Below, piece by piece: positions 18,728-28,981 of a DNA stretch of 31,869 nucleotides. The stretch covers positions 1 to 31,869 of the forward strand of contig JAJJLU010003777.1 of assembly GCA_023807065.1 (NCBI GenBank). The letters are read 5' to 3'. Position numbers and translations under genes: made by a program. The notes under the pieces were generated by a model. The model was not told the DNA's origin and did no database searches. It saw nothing but the letters and a program-made list of their open reading frames with translations. Numbering within the stretch: the stretch's first letter is position 1; each line of letters begins with the position of its first letter. Source of the DNA: Isotricha intestinalis. Its lineage: Eukaryota; Ciliophora; Litostomatea; Vestibuliferida; Isotrichidae.

Positions 18728-21097
18728 ATGGTAGATTCTCTCATAAGAAGGTAAAATATATATTAATAAATATTTGATTATAGATATGTCAGAGAATTAA
18801 AAAATAAAATAGAACTTAAGATGATACCAAATAAAACTGAAGAACAAATATTATATCAATTTTTTAAATATTATGATATGGATGGTTCACATACATGTAA
18901 TCTTCAAAATTTCATAAAAACAAATGAAAGAATTGGAGTATCATTGTCTAAATTAACAGACTTAGAAAAAATTTTTAATTATTTTGATAAAGAAAAAAGA
19001 GGAGTAATAAATTATAAACAATTTTCACATGATATTTTTAACTTAAAAAATAAAGAACAAAATCCTAATGATTATGATTTTTCTTCAAATGATTTTCCAA
19101 CTATTTTAAGTAATCATTTAATACATAAAGGAGGGAATTTATCTTTAATTAATTTAATAAAAAATTTAAAAATTATAGATTATAATAATTCTAATAGAAT
19201 GACTATTGATGATTTTTTAAAAGTTTTAAATGAATCCTATTTAGGTTTAGATCCCAATGAATTTCAAACTATTTTTCAAGATTATGAATTATTTGCTAAT
19301 GGTATAGTTTATTATAATAGAATTTTAGAAATTTTATTTGACAAATTCTTTACTAAAAGCAGAGAAATTTTTGCTGAAAATTTATATTATAATTTGACTA
19401 ATAATGGTCAAAATAAAATATCTTTAAATGATATGAAAAATTCATATTTACAAACTTCAAATAATGATCCAAGGAAAGATTTATTTATTAAATTTATTGA
19501 TAAATATAAATATATTAAAAATTCTTCAATCGATAAACCAATTTCTCTTAATGAAATGAAACAATTTATTAAATATATTGGTTATGGAATTGAATCAGAT
19601 GAAGAATTAAGAGAATTATTAGATGAATTGGAAAATTATAACAATTTGAATAGTCATAAATTAAAATCAAGTCATAAACCAAATCAATTATATAATAACG
19701 ATAATAACATGAATGAAAATAATTCAGAAGATATCCTTTTAAAATTAAGAAGAAAATTAATTCAATATAATAGAAAAACTTTGTTTAATTTCATTAAACA
19801 ATTTAAACATTATGATCATAATACAAGAACAATTTCAAAATATGATTTTATGAAAGTTTTACAAGATTTTAATATTATTATTCCTGATTCAGATATTGAT
19901 CAATTATTTAATGAATATGGATCAAACCAAAGAAGAACTATAATATATTATTTAGATTTTTTAAATAAATTATCACATTTAACAATTAATCAAAATAGAG
20001 AAAATGCAATTAAAAATGCTTCAAATTTTATTTACAATAAAAGTAATGAACTTAGAAAACCTATTAATTTAGATTTGTTAAAAGAATTATATTCTCCTGA
20101 AAATAATTATTTTATTGCTGATGAAAATGAAAATAGAATAGATTTTATTGATTGTTTAGAATTATATCATTATGCATATAAAGGTTTTTTAAATGATAAT
20201 TTCTATAGAGAAGAATTCTTTGAATTTTACCATTTTATTTCATTTCTAATTGAAAATGATAATAACTTTATTACTTTATTAAAAAATGAATGGAAAGAAA
20301 AAAATAATAATAATAATAATAATTTTAATTTCACCTTTGGAAGACCAACCAATCAAGAATTTTTAAATAATAATAATAATAAAAATATTAATAATTTAAA
20401 AAATAAAAATAGACAATTTAATCAAAACAATAATAATTATAATGAAGAAAATTACAATCCAATAAATAATCAAAAAAGACCAGAAAATATAAGTGGAAAT
20501 AATTATAATGTTGAAAATAAAAATAATTTAAATCCACTTGAAAAATTAAAAAAAAATTTAAAAGGAAGAGGATTACGAGGACTTCTATATTTACATAGAC
20601 AATTTTTATTTTCTTGTTCAAATACAAATAATATAACTTTAAATGAATTTAAAAAAATATTACAAGGACAACATTTTCCTCTTAATGATTCAGAATATAA
20701 ATATTTATTTAATACTTTTAGTAAAGATGGTTTATATTTAGATTTTCCTTCTTTTATAAGAGAATTTAAAAAAGAATTAAATAATAATAAATTAAATTAT
20801 GTTGAAGATGCTTATTTACTTTTAGATAAAAATCAAAATGAAAAAGTTCCTATTGAATATATTAAAAAAGAATATGATGCAAAAAATCATCCTGATGTTA
20901 TTTCAGGGAAAAAAAGTGAAGAAGAAAATTTACTTGAATTTATTGATTGTTTTGAAATAAATTTTGATTTATTAAATCCAGATAAGAATATTAATTTTGT
21001 TGATTTTGAAGTTTTCGCAAATTTTTATGAATATGTTGCTTTTATTTATGATAATGATAAAGAATTTGGAAAAGTGATATTATCTACTTTTCATTAA
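18728..21097 (+). CDS. Multi-EF-hand protein (calcyphosin/EFCAB-like), two exons
   Basis: The gene is best read as exon 1 at 18728-18750 and exon 2 at 18784-21097, giving 778 residues beginning MVDSLIRRYVRELKNKIELK. A frame starting at 18821 would omit the first 20 residues. At least eight EF-hand-like helix-loop-helix units can be traced (KYYDMDGSHTCNLQNF, NYFDKEKRGVINYKQF, DYNNSNRMTIDDF, LDKNQNEKVPIEYI and others). The loops often lack the acidic residue at position 12, so most probably do not bind calcium tightly. The organisation in repeated EF pairs resembles calcyphosin-like and EFCAB6-like proteins, often associated with cilia. An Asn-rich, AAT-repeat-encoded linker (about 20300-20530) separates the two parts. 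No signal peptide is present. Confidence 0.8.
18751..18783 (+). other. 33-nt spliceosomal intron
   Basis: Begins GTAAAATATA and ends TTTGATTATAG, all A/T except the splice-site Gs and one internal G. Removal joins AGAAG to ATATGTC and keeps the frame from ATG 18728 into the EF-hand coding sequence. Without it, exon 1 meets a stop inside this stretch. It is the only convincing intron in the window. Confidence 0.75.
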
Positions 21098-22359
21098 TTT
21101 TAAATTTATTTTTTTTTATTTAAAAATTTCCTAAATACAATCATTAAAACAATTTTATCAAAAACAACAATAAATGATTTAAAATTCTTAAAGTCAAAAA
21201 TATATCGAACACATAAAAATCCTGAACTTCTTCCCTGAATAAGATCTAGAAATCAAAAGGGAATTTATAGTAATTAGATAAATATCTTATAGAGTAGAGT
21301 TGAAAAATAAATAATAAAAGAATTAAAAGGATGACAATTCTCTATTATTCTTCCTAAATGAATCACTATTATCTCTTTCAATAATAAATTCTCCTAAAAG
21401 ATCATTTAAACATAATATGTTGGTTATGATTATGATGTTTTCCTGTTAACTTCTTGGTTAATAAGTTTTCTTCAATTAATTTTTAAACATTGTGTGTGTT
21501 CATAAAAATGGTGATTTTAAAAATATAAATGTTTTTTAATTCAATGAAATAATTGATATTCCATAAAATTTAAATTTAGAAAAATTATAATCAAAAATGC
21601 AATAAAAAATGGAAAAACTTTAAAAAATCCCAACATTTGAAATTAAAAAATATTTAATTATTATTTTGAAGTGACGAAAAAAGTGAAAGTTTCTTTAGTA
21701 CAAATAAAATAGAAGTTTAAACATTAACTGAAAATTACTTTTTGGAATAATATTAAAAAATAAAAGATAATAATTGTAAGAAAATATGAGCTTCCTCTGC
21801 TGAAAAGTAGGAATGTTTTATAAAACAAAATTACATAGGTATCTCTTTAATGTTTTTGTCAAATTAACTCGAAAAAACTGGATGTTATACTATTAAAGGG
21901 AAAAAAGAGAAATTAATATTTATAAGGAATGAAATAAAGAGATTGAAGATTTAATAATTTTAGTAAGAAGTTTAAAATTGTTTCATGGATTAAGACTTAT
22001 GTTATCCTCAATTTGAGAAGTTTGTTTTTTTCTAAAAATCATATATAATGGAATTTTCTTCTTTTAGTTTATTTATGATTATATATCTTTTGAATTATTT
22101 GAATTGTGTAAAATGATGAGTTTATTTCTTTGTTTATCTTTACATTTGCTTTAAGGTCTTTTATTTTCTTTGTAAAGTTTTATTCTCTTCCAAAAAAATA
22201 TAATTTATTTATATTTATTTAATCTTTTAATTACAATTTTTTTTTTTTTCAAATTTTCTTTTCATTATTAATTATTTATTTGTTAGTAAAACGAATTAAT
22301 AATATAAGCTAAAAATATATTTATTAAAAATAATTGTAAAAGAAAAAAAAATATATAAA
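21098..22359. other. Gene-free AT-rich interval
   Basis: About 1.26 kb. Short coding-like scraps such as DLKFLKSKIYRTHKNPELLP (around 21175-21235, plus strand) end at stops within tens of codons and cannot be assigned. A small palindrome CTCAA-T-TTGAG lies at 22007-22017. The promoter of the next CAP gene must be near the right end. Confidence 0.4.
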
Positions 22360-23283
22360 ATGGGTTCAATTTGTCAAAATAAAAGAAATGAAGCAGACCA
22401 TGATTTAATAAGAGAAGATGAAACTCCTGGTGATTTTAATTACAACAATGATTATATAAAAGATAATCAAGACCAAAATGTTACTGAAAGATTTAAATCA
22501 AAAAATAAATATTTTAATACAAATGAAAATCTAAATCAAAATCAAGAAACAAACATTCAAAACACTTTTGGAGGAGAAGAATATTTGAAAAACAATGAAA
22601 ATGAAAAGAATTATTTTAAAAATGCTAATAATGAAGAAAATACATATAACAACAATAATGATATAAATGATCAATCAGAATATTTATTAAAAACTATAAA
22701 TGTTAATTCTCAAATTCAAAACAAAGAAAGAATTCAAAATTTTCAAAATGATTTATTACCATCAGATGATTTTTCAAAATATATATTTGAACAAATAAAT
22801 GAATTAAGAAAAAATCCAAAAGCCTTTATTCCTTTATTTGAAAACAAAAAATCAAATATAATATTGGATAAAAAAAAAAGATTAATATATAAATCAAAAG
22901 TAAGAGTTGCTTTATATAAAGGAGGAGCAATGTTTGATGAAACAATTAAATGTTTAGAAGAATGTAAACCAATGAATGGATTAATATTTAATCCTCAAAT
23001 GTGTATTCCTCTTCCTGAAAATGAAGAAGAAATTAAATCAAAAAATTATATGAAAGATAAAGTTAATGAAATAAGTGAAAAGGGAATATCAATCAAAAGC
23101 TTTTGGAAAGATTATATTAAAGATCCTGAAAGTAGTTTCGTTTTAATGGTCGTTGATGATAGTGATAAAAAACCTGGAAATAAAAGAAAAGATCTTTTAA
23201 ATCCTAATTATCAATTTATTGGAATTTCTTCTAAAATGATTAATAAAAGTTTTGTTTGTTATATAACTTTAAGTGATATCTAA
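22360..23283 (+). CDS. CAP-domain protein with N-terminal lipidation motif
   Basis: 307 residues. The start MGSICQNK has Gly2 plus Cys5, the pattern for N-myristoylation with nearby palmitoylation, implying anchoring to the cytosolic face of membranes; no signal peptide is present. Residues 20-130 are Asn/Glu-rich and disordered. From about 140 to the end the CAP pattern is visible: YIFEQINELRKNPKAFIPLF, AMFDETIKCLEECKPMNGL, then RKDLLNPNYQFIGISS and FVCYITLSD. The His usually found in the HR..lf motif is replaced (NKRKDLLNP). It belongs to the same broad family as the genes at 7404 and 25010 but is only weakly similar to them. Its function is unknown; lipid binding is possible. Confidence 0.75.
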   Translation: MGSICQNKRNEADHDLIREDETPGDFNYNNDYIKDNQDQNVTERFKSKNKYFNTNENLNQNQETNIQNTFGGEEYLKNNENEKNYFKNANNEENTYNNNNDINDQSEYLLKTINVNSQIQNKERIQNFQNDLLPSDDFSKYIFEQINELRKNPKAFIPLFENKKSNIILDKKKRLIYKSKVRVALYKGGAMFDETIKCLEECKPMNGLIFNPQMCIPLPENEEEIKSKNYMKDKVNEISEKGISIKSFWKDYIKDPESSFVLMVVDDSDKKPGNKRKDLLNPNYQFIGISSKMINKSFVCYITLSDI

Positions 23284-24094
23284 TAATTTTATTTTTTTTT
23301 TCGGTAATTTTTATAAAGTAACCTTGTTTTCGAAATTAAATTTATTATTTTTTATCGTAGAATTTTAAAAATTAGTTTTTTGTTTTAAATAAATTTAATA
23401 AATAATTGAAAATATATTTATATATTAAATATTAAAAAAAATATTGACACAAAAAAAAAGAATGATATTCTTCAAGAAAATTATTGACCAATTTTTGATA
23501 ATATATATATATTTTTATATTATAAATTACATTTAAGTTTCCTTTTTATTAAAATTTAATAAAAAACAAATAAAATAAAAAAAGAATTGTTCATTACCTT
23601 ATCTCAAATAATTTGAGAAAAAATTCTCATGATTTTTATTTTATAATGTCTCTATCCTTTGAAAAAGAAATTTTTAGTTAAATTATCATCAAAATTTGAA
23701 AAAAAAATGGTTTAATAACAGACTTCAATTTTAAATAATTCATTCTCAAAATGATAATAAAATAAACAAATAAAAAAATATATACCTAGTTAATAAAAAG
23801 AAATGATATTTTTTAAAAACTAATTATCAGTGATAGAAATATAAGTATAATTAAAAAGGAAACAATGAAGAATAAATCATTTCATAAAAACAATTAAAAA
23901 ATATTAAGGAAAATAAACGTTTTTTTGAAGTTACAATGATTAGATTTTTCTGAAAAATAACATATTTAAATCACTCAAAAAACACTATTTTTTATCCTCA
24001 TAAAAAGATTTTATTATTATTTAAAATTATCTTAATTATTGTATTTTCACTTTAATTAACATCCTCAAAAATTCAATTTTTAAGCCAAATTGAG
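23284..24094. other. Gene-free AT-rich interval
   Basis: No coding seen. It contains an (AT)n run near 23500 and a palindrome TCTCAAAT-A-ATTTGAGA at 23602-23618. Confidence 0.4.
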
Positions 24095-24910
24095 ATATTA
24101 ATGATGCTATTATACTTTATATTGTATCAATATGTTGAAGAATGTTCTAATGAAAAATGGACTTTTGTAAAATTAGCTTTGCTTATGTTTATGTGATATT
24201 TATTGAAATTAAATGTCCATAAAATTATATTATTGATTATTCCTGTTGAAGAATATTAAAAGAATAAATATTAGGTTAATTTATTAAATCATTCAAAATA
24301 ATGGAAATACTTCTTTTTTGAGTTTTGGATAAAGAAGAGAAAAGAAAAATATTAATATAATGGAGAAATTCTTACATAAATTTAATATATTTTCATCTTT
24401 CAGACAAAGTGAAATTCTTAATAAAGATTTACAGTAAAAACATTTTTCAAATTTTAAATGAAGAAAAAATCAATATGGAGCAAATACTAAATTTAATATT
24501 CCAATCTCAGAAATAATCTATTTTTATAGAAAGAATAGTCTAAAGTATGGGATATAGAGGTCAAATTACAAAAAAAGATAATAAAATTGTTGTTTTAAAT
24601 TTTCTCAATAAAATAGTTTAACGAAAGATGAAGAATATAAAATTGGAATATCTATATTAAAAATAAAAATATAATACTTTATATTTAGTTTTTGTTTTTA
24701 AAACAATAACAAATATTAAATAATATTTAGTATAATAAAGGTTAATATCAAAAAAATAGAAAATATAATTATTGAAAATAAGGATATAAAAGGGAAACTT
24801 AATTCAGAAAATTTTAAATGAGTGTACATGAATGATATTTGATGGAAATGAAATCAAGGATAAAATATAAGTGAAAAATGAGTTTAATATAAATCAATTA
24901 GTAAAAAAGG
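24095..24910 (+). pseudogene. Possible decayed gene of unknown identity
   Basis: On the plus strand, coding-like pieces appear in sequence but are broken by stops and frame changes: YQYVEECSNEKWTFVKLALL near 24130-24180, MGYRGQITKKDNKIVVLNFL near 24550-24605, DEEYKIGISILK near 24625-24665, and MIFDGNEIKDKI near 24830-24870. Their Trp, Glu, Gly and Asp content is unlike background frames. No family can be named, and the pieces could come from more than one gene. Confidence 0.3.
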
Positions 24911-25009
24911 AAAAAAAGAAATTTCTTTCTTTTTTTTATTATTAAATTTTCTTTTTTATTATTTAATAAATTTAATTAATTTTAAAATATAATTTTCAAA
25001 AATATTAAA

Positions 25010-25987
25010 ATGAGAAAAAACCAATTTAAAAGTAACCAACAACCAATAAAAAATAATAACACAAAAAAAACTGAAGAAAAAGAAAAAGAACCTCCTAAAA
25101 AGAACAAAAACTTAATAAATTTTGCAGTATTTAACGAAAAAATAATAACCGAAATAAATTTAGCAAGAATAAAACCAAGTGAATATGCAGCAAAATTAGA
25201 AAGAATATCAACACAAGTAAAAGATAATAAAATATTAGTAGATGATCAAGAAATGATATTAAAAGAAGGTTTAGAAATATTTGATGAAGCAATACAATAT
25301 TTATTAAATATATCACCATTAGAACCTTTTATTCTTGAAGAAGGATTAAGTAAAAGTGCAGAAGAATTATTATCAGTATTAATTATTCAAGAAGGAATAA
25401 ATATGAAAGATATTCAACAAAATATGTATGATTTAGAAAAGAGATTAGATCATTTTGGTGTTTATTTTGGTGAATTTTGTGAAGTTTTAGATTATGGTTG
25501 TTTAGATCCTGAATGGGTAGTAATTAATTTTATTTTAGGTGATGGGGATGAAAGTAGGAAAGATAGGAAAAATATATTTAATCCTTTATTAAAATATATC
25601 GGTATTACTTCTGGAATTTTACCTTCTACTAAGAAATGTACTATTATTAATTTTGTTCAATATTATTTTAAACCCGGACAAGAAATACCAGAATTAATGC
25701 TTGAAAGATATACTTATCATCCTAATATGAAAGAAAAATTTAAACAAATGAAAGAAAAAAGTGCTCAAGTTTTTATGGATAAAAGAGATCAATATAAAGA
25801 ACATTTTGAAAATTATGATAATATTCCTGATCAATATAATGATGATAATTCTGGGAAGAAAGTTAAAAAAATTAAAAAAATTACTAAAAAAATTAAAGAT
25901 AAATTAACTGGGAAAGAAGTTGTTACTGTTAAAACTATTATTACTTATGCTGATGGTGAAGAAGTTGTTGAGAATTATATTTTATAG
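25010..25987 (+). CDS. CAP-domain protein with basic C-terminal tail
   Basis: 325 residues, ending in TAG. A Lys-rich start (1-35) precedes a clear CAP domain (about 40-225): KIITEINLARIKPSEYAAKL, GVYFGEFCEVLDYGCLDPEW, VVINFILGDGDESRKDRKNI, FNPLLKYIGI. This matches the bacterial-style CAP pattern, except that the second His of the usual RxHRxxlf motif is Asp (RKDRKNIF). The tail (about 270-325) is very basic (VKKIKKITKKIKDK) followed by a beta-like VVTVKTIITYADGEE. There is no signal peptide, so it is intracellular. It converges with the right-hand auxilin-like gene across about 200 bp. Confidence 0.8.
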   Translation: MRKNQFKSNQQPIKNNNTKKTEEKEKEPPKKNKNLINFAVFNEKIITEINLARIKPSEYAAKLERISTQVKDNKILVDDQEMILKEGLEIFDEAIQYLLNISPLEPFILEEGLSKSAEELLSVLIIQEGINMKDIQQNMYDLEKRLDHFGVYFGEFCEVLDYGCLDPEWVVINFILGDGDESRKDRKNIFNPLLKYIGITSGILPSTKKCTIINFVQYYFKPGQEIPELMLERYTYHPNMKEKFKQMKEKSAQVFMDKRDQYKEHFENYDNIPDQYNDDNSGKKVKKIKKITKKIKDKLTGKEVVTVKTIITYADGEEVVENYIL

Positions 25988-26184
25988 AAAAATAAAAATC
26001 AATTCTGAAAAATACTTTTTAGTTTATTATTATTTATTTAAAATTTATTTTATTTTTTTTAAAAACAACAAATTTAATTAAAAATACAAATAAAAAAATA
26101 AAAGAATAATTTTAAAAAAAGAAATCACAGTATTTTATTTATTTTTAAAAGTTATTCAAATCAAAAAAAACAATTATTTAATGA

Positions 26185-27597
26185 TCACAAAAACGCAGCG
26201 TTAGCTTCATTTAAAATTTGATAAAGAGTTTCAGCAATATATCTTGTTTTAAAATCTTTGTCTCTATTTTTATCAGCATGTAATTCTCTCATAGCTTTTT
26301 TATAATAAGTTCTAACTGCTGTTTTATCATTCACTAATTTTTGCATTGGTGGAGTTTCTAAATTAGAATGTGTCCAAACTTCATGAAGAGTAGTAATTAA
26401 AAATAATAAATTTTTTTTCTCATTTACTCCCATACTCCATTTATTAATAACTATATTAACTCTATTTTTTATTTCATCTTCATCTAAATTATCAGGAATT
26501 TTATCAATTTCAAATAAATTTGAACCGGTAAAATCATGTACTGGCTGTTGATTTTGAGCATTCATATTATTATTATTATCTGTTGAAGAAAATACTCCTT
26601 CTAAAGTAGAATCTATTTTTGGTTGATTTTGACTTTGATTATTTTGAGGTGAATTATTCATATTATTATTATTATTCATATTATTATTATTATTATTATT
26701 CCTATTCATATTATTATTGTTATTCATATTATTATTACTATTCATATTATTGTTTAAATTCATATTATTCATTTTATTAAATATATCTCCCCAATCATTG
26801 TTAGCAAAGTTTTGTGGAGTGTTAGAAGTTGGAGTAGGACTTTTAAATTGATTGTTATTACTATTATTAATGAAGTTATTATTATTCATATTTAAATTAT
26901 TTAAATTTGGACTTTGACTTACATTATAATGTGGATTTTGCATATTATTGTTATTTTCTTTTTTTTTACTTGGAGAAGTTGGAGTAAATGTATTCTGTAA
27001 ATTAGGATCTAATGTCTTTGAATGTTTTACATTTTGATTTGGTATTGAATCTTTTTGTTCATTATTTAAATTTTGATTTGAATTATTATCTTGTAATGTT
27101 TCACCAATTTTTCCAAAATTAATAGTATCTGGAATAACAAAATTTTCTTTTGAATTCTCCTTCTTAACTTCATTATTTTTTGCATTTGGATTACTATTGT
27201 TATTTTCATTTAAAAAGATTAAATTTTCCTTATTTTTATTTTCATGAGTTTTTTTAGCAAAAACATCATTATTTTTAAAATTAATATTAATACCTTTAGG
27301 TAATCTAAGAGCTTTAACATAGACATTACCATTATTATAAACAGGAATTGTAGCATTTGGAGGGAAATCAACCCATCCTTTAACACCTTGAGTTTTGTCA
27401 TCTAAAAAAAATCTTAAATAAAAAGTAAAATGATTTTGTAAAGGAAAATTATCATATACGGCTTTTGCTTTTACATCATTTAAATTTACATATGATTCAG
27501 GTAATATAAATAAATTTGGATTTGAAATTGATTCCCATTTATCATTTTGAATATAATAATTTATAAAAATTTTATATTTCTTTATTTGTTTTGACAT
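26185..27597 (-). CDS. DIX-like/auxilin-type J-domain protein, right paralogue
   Basis: 470 residues, starting MSKQIKK and ending in TGA. The DIX-like N-terminus and the J-like C-terminus are nearly identical to the left paralogue; by eye only a handful of residues differ in each, and many third positions are also identical. The Asn-rich linker has diverged in length and carries longer Met-Asn repeats. The J motif again reads HAD (His440 of LHADKNRD), so the Pro-to-Ala change predates the duplication. Retention of both copies with strict end-domain conservation argues that both are used. The predicted role is clathrin-coat disassembly or a related Hsp70-linked step, as for the left copy. Confidence 0.85.
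   Translation of the reverse strand: MSKQIKKYKIFINYYIQNDKWESISNPNLFILPESYVNLNDVKAKAVYDNFPLQNHFTFYLRFFLDDKTQGVKGWVDFPPNATIPVYNNGNVYVKALRLPKGININFKNNDVFAKKTHENKNKENLIFLNENNNSNPNAKNNEVKKENSKENFVIPDTINFGKIGETLQDNNSNQNLNNEQKDSIPNQNVKHSKTLDPNLQNTFTPTSPSKKKENNNNMQNPHYNVSQSPNLNNLNMNNNNFINNSNNNQFKSPTPTSNTPQNFANNDWGDIFNKMNNMNLNNNMNSNNNMNNNNNMNRNNNNNNNMNNNNNMNNSPQNNQSQNQPKIDSTLEGVFSSTDNNNNMNAQNQQPVHDFTGSNLFEIDKIPDNLDEDEIKNRVNIVINKWSMGVNEKKNLLFLITTLHEVWTHSNLETPPMQKLVNDKTAVRTYYKKAMRELHADKNRDKDFKTRYIAETLYQILNEANAAFL
26653..26770. repeat. ATT/CAT trinucleotide tract encoding Met-Asn repeats (right copy)
   Basis: Counterpart of 691-751 and about twice as long, with interruptions by CCT and TGTT. It lies in the disordered linker of the auxilin-like protein and accounts for much of the length difference between the paralogues. 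Confidence 0.75.
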
Positions 27598-27667
27598 TAT
27601 GGATTTTGACTAATAAATAATAAATTAAAAAAAATCATTTTTAAATATATTTTTAAATAAATAGTAT

Positions 27668-28981
27668 TTATAAAATATTTTTTTTTATAATCCATTGATC
27701 AGAATCATCATCAAATTCATCTTGACTCATTTTTACTTTTTGTATTTTTGAATTTGTGTCATTTAAAGTGTAATCTGACATTAAGAATTGTTCATCTCCA
27801 TTATCAGTAAATAATCCTAAAGATATAATATCTCCATTTAAAATTTCTTTAGAATTTTCACCGTTAATTTTATGTTTCCTTATTTCAAAAACGAATTCTT
27901 TTTTTTCACTTACTAATTTTATCATTGACCCATCATTCAAATCTAATTCATCTTCTTTTCTTTTTTTAATTTCAAAGAAGAATGGTTCTTTAGAACAAAA
28001 TAATCTTGTACATTTATCTTCTACAGATAAATATTTTAATGTATTTAAATGAATAATTTTAACTTTATCACCACTTTTAATTAAATCATTATTATTAGAA
28101 ATTTTATTCAATAAATTATTACTAGTTAAATTTTGTGATTTTGATTTATAATATTTTTCATTTTCATTATTAAAATTTTGTTGAATTAAATAAGAAATTA
28201 ATTCTTCCCCAGGAAAATCTAATAAAACAATTCCTAGTCTTCCATTATATTTAAAAACTTCTTTATTTGTTTCATAAGCAACTGCTTTTGGAGTAATAAA
28301 TCCATAATCAGAAACTCCACTTAAATAATTTAAATATATATTACCATCATTAGTTAAAGTTTGAGCTCTATTAAACATTTTTTTAACTAATCTTTTTTTC
28401 TTTTTCATATCATCATAAAAATTTACTCTAAAAAAATTTTGAACTTTATATAATTTTGTTAAGTGTACTTTTCCATGAAACACATTAATAAATAATATTT
28501 TTCCTCTTAAATTACCAATTTCAATATCTTTACCTTCATATTCAATGATATAATCTTTATATTCTTTAGTATATTCATTAAATAATTCTTCTATAGTTTT
28601 ATTAGTATTATAATCTTTATATTCTTTTTGTACAGCCATAAAAATAATTTCTTTAGGATATTCCTTTAAAAAATTAATAAAATATCCTAAAATTTCATCA
28701 AAAAAAGCATATTGATTAGTTATTCCATGTTGTAATCTTAATAAATTTTCATATAATCTTAATCTAATATCAAAATATCTTATTCCAGATAATAATTGAT
28801 CCGTTATTGACCAAGTTTGTGTTCTTGCTATTACAGTTCCAAAAAATGAACATGAATTATGTGAACCTGGAATTGTTAATGATGAAAACTTTGAATTATC
28901 TGGTAATTTACTCATCCAATTTGGATTTAATTTATTTGGTTTTTCTTCATTACAAAAATGCTTTTCACAATAAGTTCCCAT
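27668..28981 (-). CDS. PI-PLC X-domain protein with C-terminal beta-trefoil-like region
   Basis: 437 residues. It starts MGTYCEKHF, a Gly2/Cys5 pattern suggesting myristoyl/palmitoyl anchoring in place of a signal peptide. The X domain (about 20-285) is of the bacterial/simple type: SLTIPGSHNS with catalytic His41, GIRYFDIRLR with Asp71/Arg73, and LRLQHG with His85. Such enzymes cleave phosphatidylinositol or GPI-type lipids; the two His residues needed for catalysis are present. No Y, C2, PH or EF domains are present, so this is not a eukaryotic signalling PLC. Residues 295-437 are beta-rich (VKIIHLNTLKYLSVED, FFFEIKKR, FVFEIRKH) and look like a trefoil/MIR-type domain. This is the only intact copy; its duplicate at 1640-2363 is dead. 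Confidence 0.85.
   Translation of the reverse strand: MGTYCEKHFCNEEKPNKLNPNWMSKLPDNSKFSSLTIPGSHNSCSFFGTVIARTQTWSITDQLLSGIRYFDIRLRLYENLLRLQHGITNQYAFFDEILGYFINFLKEYPKEIIFMAVQKEYKDYNTNKTIEELFNEYTKEYKDYIIEYEGKDIEIGNLRGKILFINVFHGKVHLTKLYKVQNFFRVNFYDDMKKKKRLVKKMFNRAQTLTNDGNIYLNYLSGVSDYGFITPKAVAYETNKEVFKYNGRLGIVLLDFPGEELISYLIQQNFNNENEKYYKSKSQNLTSNNLLNKISNNNDLIKSGDKVKIIHLNTLKYLSVEDKCTRLFCSKEPFFFEIKKRKEDELDLNDGSMIKLVSEKKEFVFEIRKHKINGENSKEILNGDIISLGLFTDNGDEQFLMSDYTLNDTNSKIQKVKMSQDEFDDDSDQWIIKKNIL

Noticed and set aside
23490..23520. AT dinucleotide run near 23500 as a possible replication or promoter element.
   Set aside because: Short AT runs are common throughout this sequence and nothing distinguishes this one.
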